Positions 57,366-64,000 of a DNA stretch of 64,000 nucleotides are shown piece by piece. The translations under genes and the position numbers were made by a program. The first letter of the stretch is position 1. Each line of letters starts with the position of its first letter. A model generated the notes under the pieces. It had not been told where the DNA came from. It made no database searches and saw only the letters and a list, made by a program, of their open reading frames with translations. The DNA comes from Alectoria sarmentosa (Eukaryota > Ascomycota > Lecanoromycetes > Lecanorales > Parmeliaceae), in NCBI GenBank assembly GCA_009733775.1, contig WOGZ01000013.1, positions 124,001 through 188,000 of the forward strand, given 5' to 3'.

Positions 57366-57955
57366 CTAGGAGGAGGAAGCTTGAGTCTTCAAAGTGCCAT
57401 CTGGGTTGAGAAATGGCGCGAGGGCACCTGTCGCTTTCAATCTAGCCACCGTGTCAGTTTCCCAACCCCCCAACCAAAGAACATGAGAAAGAGTTCAGAT
57501 ACAAACCTCTTTACCAGATTATCATTCTGCTTCAACCACGCATAGTACACACGGTTCGCCTGCCTCTCCCAGTGATTCTTGTTGACGTAAACGCTCAGGT
57601 AGATGGACCGGACGCCCTCTTGGGAATGACGCTGGATCTGGGGTATGATGTTCTGGCATGGCAGCCCGGTCCCGTTGACCTTTCCGCGAATAGAGTTGAT
57701 AATGTAGCCGAGGGTCTCGTCGCTGGGCACGGCCTTGTTGGCGTTCTTGATCCAGAGGTTGATCGCGCAGGCTAGCTGGCACTCGTATCGGGAGAAGGTG
57801 GCGCCGTTGATGGTGACTTGGGCCGGTTCAGGCATTGTGGTCAAGTGGGTGTAGGTAGCTAGGGATGGCTTTGCGATTGCCGGAAGAATGAACGGAGTGT
57901 TCGGTGGGTTGAAGGACTCTTGCTGAGAAACTGTTGCTGCTGGGTTGGTCTCCAT
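57366..57955 (-). CDS. family-2 small protein 3
   Basis: Two exons, complement(57366..57441, 57507..57955), 174 aa. The N-terminus (METNPAATVSQQESFNPPNT) is disordered. A second possible start is the Met in LTTMPEPAQ (57835). The family domain follows: VTINGATFSRYECQLACAIN, VPSDETLGYIINSIRGKVNG, LPCQNIIPQIQRHSQEGVRS, IYLSVYVNKNHWERQANRVY and YAWLKQNDNLVKR. The 65-nt phase-2 intron is at the family position. Exon 2 gives LKATGALAPFLNPDGTLKTQ then ASSS. It lacks the first intron of member 2. No signal peptide or membrane helix. Function unknown. With member 2 it defines the family consensus. Confidence 0.75.
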
Positions 57956-60461
57956 AGAGTGGGGGCGTGATGCCGTTTATATGCGATTACTCCCTCGAGC
58001 AGACAGCTGACGATGGACTTGATCAGGAACATGATGGCACTGTAGGATTTGCAGAGAAGTGGCGAAGGATGAAAATGAGCATGAGCTGAAGTCATACGGA
58101 CGAGGCAGAGAGTGGGAGAAGTGCTAGTACTATCGAGCTCGTAGTGTTCATCAGTACAGGTGATTCGCTTGAGGCCTAAGAGGATGGTCGAGGAGGCGAG
58201 AAGGAAGACGCAGAGTTGAAAGTTAAGACGCCCTACTTGTATGGTCGAGTCAACTTCCGAGAGAGCAATCGCCATTAAGAGAAACGTCGTTCCATCCTTT
58301 GCTCATCATCGTATGAGTCGACCGTTCCCAGAGAGCAGAGCGGTGCTGTATTATCTCGCTTTCTCGCTTTTCGGACATGACAAATGATATCCACGAGTAC
58401 GAGTCGGGCGATGATGTGAGAAATTAAGCCGGTTTCGACAGATTCAACGGAATGCGGATGCGGTCGACATTCCCAATCCGAATCGTCCATCCAGGCTCAG
58501 GAACACACACGGCCTCGTTCCGTAGACGACGACGACAGAGCCGCACTATCAAACTATCGGTGAACCCCCGGCGAAGGGCGAGTCGACTCCATGCACGCAT
58601 CCCAAATCCTCTTTTCGGACTCGTAGGAATCTGTGATAATCTTCAGAGTTGCGGAATTTGCGCTCGGTACGTAGCCGTATGCGGCCGGGAGAATTATTCC
58701 ACCAATCGATTGTGGTTTCTCGTGAGAATTGCCGGCTTTACGGATCTCAGCCTTGTAGGGGGTTTTCGATAGGAGAATATTGTGTCGTGCATCTTCTCAG
58801 GATCCTCCAGTGCTCCCATGGGATCGCCATCTTCCTCACGGGCCGTATTGACCGCTCCCCAGGTACGCAGCCAATCCGCCTGGGATCCCTCTTTCAAACA
58901 AGCGCACCAAGAATTCCGGTGCTGGTATTGTACTATGGTACCAGGTATCTACCAGGTACAAGCTCGTCGACTTGCTTGATGGTCTGTAGCGAGATTCGCT
59001 TTCCTAGTACTGTACATGTACTTTGTCAGCGGCGAGATGGTAAAAAGATTTCTCGCGAAACGCTGCTGAAGCGAGCCCCGAAAATGCTCCAAGCGTTTGT
59101 CTAGGTTAGCATACGCATAAGTAGCCTTTCTATTAAATAAACCGCACAGACTAATCGTACATACTGACCAGTTCTTCGCTTTGATAAGAGCATCGGGAAG
59201 GACTCCCCGTTCGAAGACTGATATTGACCTACTCGAGACACGCGTTGAAAGGGACGAAGATCTCGTATCCGGTCCATGATGATGAAAACAAAGAAGGAAG
59301 TACGAGGAGCTGCGGAGAGGATGGTGGTGCTTGATAGACCATCTGCTGAGCAAAAATCAGCGCTTAATAGAATAGCGTGAGGAGTATTCTTATTCGTATC
59401 CGATTGGTTGCTTCGCATAGACTTACTTATTTCGAATCCTCCAATTGATTTACACCGCCTGCAGCTCAAGACTGCAACACCTGACGTCTCTCCTAGGTCG
59501 AGCCAAAAGGTCTCTCCAACTCTGCGAGGTCGCAACATAGACCGAGACCTCATTGTCGGAACACTCCTCATTCTGATTCCAAATTGTCCCTGGGCAAAAT
59601 CTGAAGGTAGATCCACATCCAGAGGCGCGCCTCAATGAAATCCCGAAGATCATCCCGCGTGAATATCAGCTGAACCTCTTCCCATTAAGCCGTTCGAATG
59701 TCAATATCTGAGATGATAACTGAATCTACTATGAAATGGTTGCATTTTCGGAAAAGAGCGATCTGGCTGTAGCTTTCTTCCCTGGGCTCTGGTTGTAGAA
59801 TCCGTTGACGGCCTTGAACACGCTTCACATTCCGCCTAGGAGGCACGGCGGACTGCCTGGTTTTGACTACATCTATGGGTGTCTCGAGCTGAAAATACAA
59901 CAGCGCCAGGGAGGGGAAATGAACTTTACAGAGAGTAATGGGAGTGTGACCCGTGACGAAGGGGGAAGGTTCTAATTGAGGCAATATCTTACTAAAGACT
60001 GGAATATCGATGGCACCGAGAGACATCTTGTTGCTCGAAGTGGGTAATGACGCATAAAGTCGGTTCATATAGGGATGTGGCTAACATCAAATGCCATTTT
60101 GGACCTTTTGATATAGAAGTCGGCATACACGGGGGATACGTCGAATCCGAACTGCTATCTCAAGCATTATGCAAGCCACTTTTGATGACCCACAAGGGCC
60201 GGTTTCAATCATTGTTTCCAACATTGTGCAAGCGAATATTGATACACGAACCCGCCTTGTAAGAGCTATGACCAGTGTAAGCCGTCATTTCAAGTCACAC
60301 GCAAGCAGTATTGGAATCTAAACTCCTATCATAAAGCCCCGTGCAAGCCGTCATTCCGATCATCATAAGAGCAAGTATCAGCAGAAGCCTCCGGATGCTA
60401 ACTCTAGTTGCATGCTATCAGCGTTGGACCCCGAGCATCAGACAAAGGTGTTGGCAAAGAC
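57956..60461. other. 2.5 kb without a supported gene
   Basis: Short frames only. A minus-strand frame opening with ATG near 60026 (113 codons to 59685) has no recognisable feature. Short repeats of GCAAGCCGTCATT-type sequence occur near 60280-60355. Confidence 0.4.
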
Positions 60462-60971
60462 CTATGCTGTCCCTCCCTGCCCATCTTTGCTGTCCCGCCC
60501 ACCGGATCCACCACGATTCTCCTTCAGAAGCTGACCATAGCCCGCAACGGTCCAGGATCTGACAAACTTGCCATCTTTCCCCAGTCTGCACTACACATCA
60601 GCCCCTGTCACCCCAGATCCCCAAAACTGCGACCCGGCTGCAACTCACCGGTGGACAAGCTCCGTCTTCTTATTCCTCCAAGTCCAATACGCCGCTCCTG
60701 CTTTTCCCCTCCACTCAACCTCTTTATCTTGAACCTCACGCCAGGCTTCCCGATGAAAAGTGTTGGAACTGTCTCGAAGGAACGTTTCGATGCCCTGGCA
60801 TGGTGGTGCTGGTCCGGCTATCTTGCGTATGTCTTGTATGATCTCGCCGATCAGTTCGGCGTCGGCGTAGGTACCGTCGGCGTTTTTACAGTAGAGGTAG
60901 AGCGCGGCTGCGATTTGGAGCTCGTATTTTCGGAAGAAGGCACCGTTGAGGGTAGTACCGTAGAATACCAT
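60462..60971 (-). CDS. family-2 small protein 4
   Basis: Two exons, complement(60462..60585, 60649..60971), 148 aa. ATG 60971 begins MVFYGTTLNGAFFRKYELQI, aligning with INGATFSRYECQL of member 3. The rest of the domain follows: ALYLYCKNADGTYADAELIG, EIIQDIRKIAGPAPPCQG, FHREAWREVQDKEVEWRGKA and YWTWRNKKTELVHR. The phase-2 intron (63 nt) is at the same codon as in the other members. The acceptor GTGCAG at 60586 gives LGKDGKFVRSWTVAG and a Gly-rich end, while an earlier AG would stop after two codons. It lacks the FLNPDGTL motif. Function unknown. Confidence 0.65.
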
Positions 60972-61712
60972 CTTGTTTGGGTGTAAGCGGGGCTCTAGAT
61001 TTGATGCTGTGAGGACGCGGAGAAAGCGCTGACGGTTTTTCGGGTGTTTTTGCGGTAGGAGTGATAAATGGTCGATCAAAGGCTAAGTGTTGCAGTGGGC
61101 CGAGTCAACAAGTCAACACTTGCTTCCTTGTACCACAACGATGGTATATTTCAGTGTTCTGACTCAGAGTCTCTTTGAAGTGATGGTGTAACATAGCCAG
61201 ATTGAATTGCACTAGGCCTTTTCTCGATTGTGAAGACTGGAGCAAGTGGCGGAATCCCGATTGGCTCACCTAAGCCGTGACTGGCAAGTAAGGCAGCGGA
61301 TTTCAGGGAGGCACATGTAGATCTGCAGAGATGCATGGGAAAGCACAGTGTATGGGTCATTGAGAAAGAAGCCCTCGGAGGCATTAAATAGACGTGCCAA
61401 TCTCCCTACCCCGAAACATGTCTCATTCATGGCATTGGAGCCGCACTACTACACAGCCAGATAGTGAACGCGATAAAAGCGTTGGAAAAGAGGTTTTGAA
61501 TATAGGGGTTTGAATTGCAGAGGATTATGAGACTGTAACCTGTATGGAAGGGCGGTTGAGCTCGTCGTTGGTCGAGAAAACCTGTTCTTGAGGTCAGTGC
61601 TGCGCAGATGACAGTGTAGATAAATGGGATTGATGGAGCCAAATTTTAAGTCAAGTAAGGGCATTTTTCAATAAGTTTTTTCCATTTCAACGGCAAAGAC
61701 CAACAATTTGCC
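60972..61712. other. no supported gene
   Basis: Promoter side of family-2 member 4 and the 3' flank of the next gene. Only short frames. Confidence 0.4.
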
Positions 61713-63641
61713 TCATATAGGGAAGACTACCTTGCAAATAATTCCAATCGCTTCAGAGACCCCCCTGTCCTCCACCAACATTGTAAAAGCGTCGCCAATT
61801 TTTGCAAGCTCACTGTTTGCCTCTTGCTGCCAAGCAGCCGGAAACCTGGGATACGCAGAGCTATGGCTCTCCACTTCGCCTTGGTCACTAAGCGAGATGT
61901 GCCAGGTCACTTTGAGCTGGACGTTGCTGCGAGCGAAGACAAGGTCCTGCATGCCAAGATAAAGGAGTGGACTATGGGAGTCAGGAGCATTGGCAACAAG
62001 GCTTGCGAAATTCTGCTTGCAGCTGACCCAGCATTTGCCTCGAAGTCTCGCATCCTCCCAATAACGTCCAAAAGCCCTTCCCAACGTTGCTAGTTCCATT
62101 TTCTCACGAGGTTGCCTCAGCCACGAGCCTAGTTCTGACTCAGCCCATGGGCTTATCGCTTGAATATCTAAGTGTGAGATTCGCTGGGTGGCGATATTTG
62201 CAGTGAGTTGTAAATCGCATGTGAGTGTCTGCTGAGGCGTTGACATATGCACGTCTTGTCGCTGTAGGAGACTGTTATCTTGTGCGAAAGGAAGTAGTAA
62301 CGTGTCTGAGGTGGTGATTGTAAACGGTGCTGCAGTGGATTCTGGGTCCAAATCTTGAACCTGGTTTGCGCCTATATTTTTGGGGGAAGGGGACTTTGGC
62401 TCTGGTGGACGGTGTTTCATCGAGAAGGGAAGAAATTTTGCAAGACGCTGCGAGATGGTGGATGGCTTGATAGTGGCTATTTTCCAATCAATCACTTCTG
62501 GTTTCGCCTGACTGTGGTCAATGCTCTGCGCAGCTTGAATCTGTAGAATCTCATCCCGTAACTGCACAACCTTTGTGCCTCGCTGGACAATTTCCTTGTT
62601 TCGCTTATTTATACCTTTCCCTTCCTTCCGTCCGTCCTGCTGCCATGAGGATACCAGTAATTGCCGCAGTATCTTGTCCTCAATGTCCTGAAGCTGCTTC
62701 TCCAATTCACCCAGCCTGCTCCGAATTTCTAGTAAATGGGCTTCTTTCGGCGGAGGAGGTGGCTTGGGAGTGTTCGCTATGTAGCGTCTAGGTCCGAGGC
62801 TGGCAACTAAGGACTCCCGGTTCTGATTTGGGTAGTCTGGAGGGACATCGGGATGTTTCAACGGTGAAGATTTTACGCTGGATCTCCTTTTTCTCCTCGA
62901 TCTCCGGCTCGGGCTACTGAAGAGCAGACCTTTCGGCGTCTCCCGAGGAGGCTCTAGACCTAATTGTGAAGGCGTTGACGGCAGACTGGGCTCTCCGTCT
63001 TCTCCAATACCCATCCCGGAGAGAGGAAAATAAGGCCCACGTTGCGTTGGAGTAGACGTGGGTTGATGGTTTTGGCTATCGGGAACGAAAGTGATACCAG
63101 AGCCCCCAGTGTCTGCCTCTTCTTCAATAGGCTCCTGCTGTCCTCCGTTCGTATCATTGAACGCCGTTCTTGTGTCTCTTGCTTCTTCGTGTGGTAAGGC
63201 TTGAGGGCCCGGATCCATCACAAATTGGCCTTTGTTTGGCGATGCATTGCCTTCTCCGGGAGTTTTTGACCTTCGCCTTGGTGTCGCTCGTAGTCCCTGT
63301 TCCTTTTCCCCGCCATTGATCCCTGATTCCAGCTCTTTCAAAGGCGTTCCTACAACATGCCTTGCTGTTCCATTAATTCCATCTGCTACGACCGAACCTG
63401 GCTCAGAAGAACCATGAACTTTCTTGCTGACAGGCCTGGGCGGCTCGGCCGATTTAGCGCGAGGCAAAAGACTTGGATGGAAGCGCGCGAGGCTGGCTTT
63501 AGTTGGCGACGTGAAGGAAGATCTTCTCCTGCTTGTGCCGGCGCCATGTTGAGGCAAGTGCCCAAGATCTGTGTTCTCCGCCGTCACTGCGACGGAAGAT
63601 GAGGGCGACGTTCTTCGCCGCTTAGATGGAGACGCATCCAT
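61713..63641 (-). CDS. conserved nuclear-type protein with central coiled coil
   Basis: Single exon, 642 aa, start MDASPSKRRRTSPSSS at 63641. The first 280 residues are disordered with many basic and SP/TP motifs (SKRRRTS, TPRRRSKTPG, SPSRRSRRKRRSS), which suggests a nuclear protein. A recognisable element is PSLPSTPSQLGLEPP..TPKGLLFSSPS near 215-245. A coiled coil follows at about 295-325 (LLEIRSRLGELEKQLQDIED). The C-terminal 200 residues look globular (LDIQAISPWAESELGSWLRQ, LGRAFGRYWEDARLRGKCW, YLGMQDLVFARSNVQLKVTW). I cannot name the family with confidence. The layout (disordered basic N-terminus, short coiled coil, C-terminal fold) is seen in kinetochore and chromatin proteins, but that is only a guess. 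Confidence 0.75.
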   Translation of the reverse strand: MDASPSKRRRTSPSSSVAVTAENTDLGHLPQHGAGTSRRRSSFTSPTKASLARFHPSLLPRAKSAEPPRPVSKKVHGSSEPGSVVADGINGTARHVVGTPLKELESGINGGEKEQGLRATPRRRSKTPGEGNASPNKGQFVMDPGPQALPHEEARDTRTAFNDTNGGQQEPIEEEADTGGSGITFVPDSQNHQPTSTPTQRGPYFPLSGMGIGEDGEPSLPSTPSQLGLEPPRETPKGLLFSSPSRRSRRKRRSSVKSSPLKHPDVPPDYPNQNRESLVASLGPRRYIANTPKPPPPPKEAHLLEIRSRLGELEKQLQDIEDKILRQLLVSSWQQDGRKEGKGINKRNKEIVQRGTKVVQLRDEILQIQAAQSIDHSQAKPEVIDWKIATIKPSTISQRLAKFLPFSMKHRPPEPKSPSPKNIGANQVQDLDPESTAAPFTITTSDTLLLPFAQDNSLLQRQDVHMSTPQQTLTCDLQLTANIATQRISHLDIQAISPWAESELGSWLRQPREKMELATLGRAFGRYWEDARLRGKCWVSCKQNFASLVANAPDSHSPLLYLGMQDLVFARSNVQLKVTWHISLSDQGEVESHSSAYPRFPAAWQQEANSELAKIGDAFTMLVEDRGVSEAIGIICKVVFPI

Positions 63642-64000
63642 AGCCTAGGCTCGTTACACTTTGAGTTCTGGGGAGCTGAACAGGGTCAGCATATCTAACG
63701 AACATCTACTCGAGGGCAAGATCCTCAATGTCCGTCATATTAGCTCGTGCAGAAGCCCGCTCTGTGTGAGTGGGATACTTGGGGACGCGCCTTCGGCGCT
63801 TTCGGCGCCGTAGATCCTCGGTAGGGATATCCCAGCAGTATGCGCTAAAATCGGTTGCTAGGAGCCCTACGTGTGATTCGTGTAGGGTGCTGCAGCGTTC
63901 AACGTCCCTCTACTTCGTGTCCACCCTGTCCCCTATCTCCGGTCCCTTGAAATTCACCTCCACTTGTTGAAAGCACCAAGTAAGCCCGAGATACAAGAGT
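63642..64000. other. right edge, no supported gene
   Basis: Promoter side of the gene to the left. A GC-rich palindromic patch (GGCGCTTTCGGCGCC) lies near 63796. No complete gene is seen. Confidence 0.4.

Overview
The window is nuclear DNA of a filamentous ascomycete (Pezizomycotina-like). Introns are numerous and short (about 44-195 nt) with GT(or GC)...AG borders. Both strands carry typical fungal housekeeping genes. There is no operon structure, and no rRNA, CRISPR array or convincing tRNA was found. The sequence alone does not fix the class or genus. Exon coordinates were worked out by hand from reading frame, splice signals and family or paralogue alignment.

Conserved genes come in three groups. 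At the left end are MGM101 (mitochondrial DNA maintenance), COA4/CMC3 (cytochrome oxidase assembly), BPL1 (biotin-protein ligase) and an AIFM2/FSP1-like NAD(P)H:quinone-type oxidoreductase, at 1.07-7.4 kb. A middle block at 34.6-48.1 kb holds a GT8 glycosyltransferase, a RAP1GDS1-like armadillo protein, DPM3, an OXLD1-type protein, an LRRC40-like leucine-rich-repeat protein, a coiled-coil phosphoprotein-like ORF and ribosomal protein eL13. At the right end (61.7-63.6 kb) is a 642-residue conserved nuclear-looking protein.

Between these lie two accessory, gene-poor regions, each holding its own expanded, apparently undescribed gene family. Family 1 (10-32 kb) encodes a two-block helical domain interrupted by an intron at exactly the same place (phase 0, after a ...Q| codon), followed by basic or coiled-coil tails. 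It has two intact-looking copies (10.6-12.1 and 26.1-27.4 kb), one copy with a single frameshift (31.1-32.4 kb) and one pseudogene with in-frame TAG stops of the C-to-T kind (27.5-29.1 kb). Interspersed are three coiled-coil-only genes (14.5, 19.9 and 23.9 kb), one of them a pseudogene. Their 3' flanks at 19.1 and 22.9 kb are diverged copies of each other. The same region carries a 146-bp element with 19-bp terminal inverted repeats, set inside a chimeric relic of the 3' ends of the GT8 gene and a family-1 gene.

Family 2 (50.9-61.0 kb) consists of four small proteins (143-174 aa). They share an (F)S/R-K/R-Y/L-E-C/L-Q-L/V-A motif, a Trp-rich middle, a phase-2 intron at the same codon, and in two members a near-identical C-terminal FLNPDGTL motif. 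These two local families, of unknown function, are the most notable content of the window. I assign them no biochemical role.
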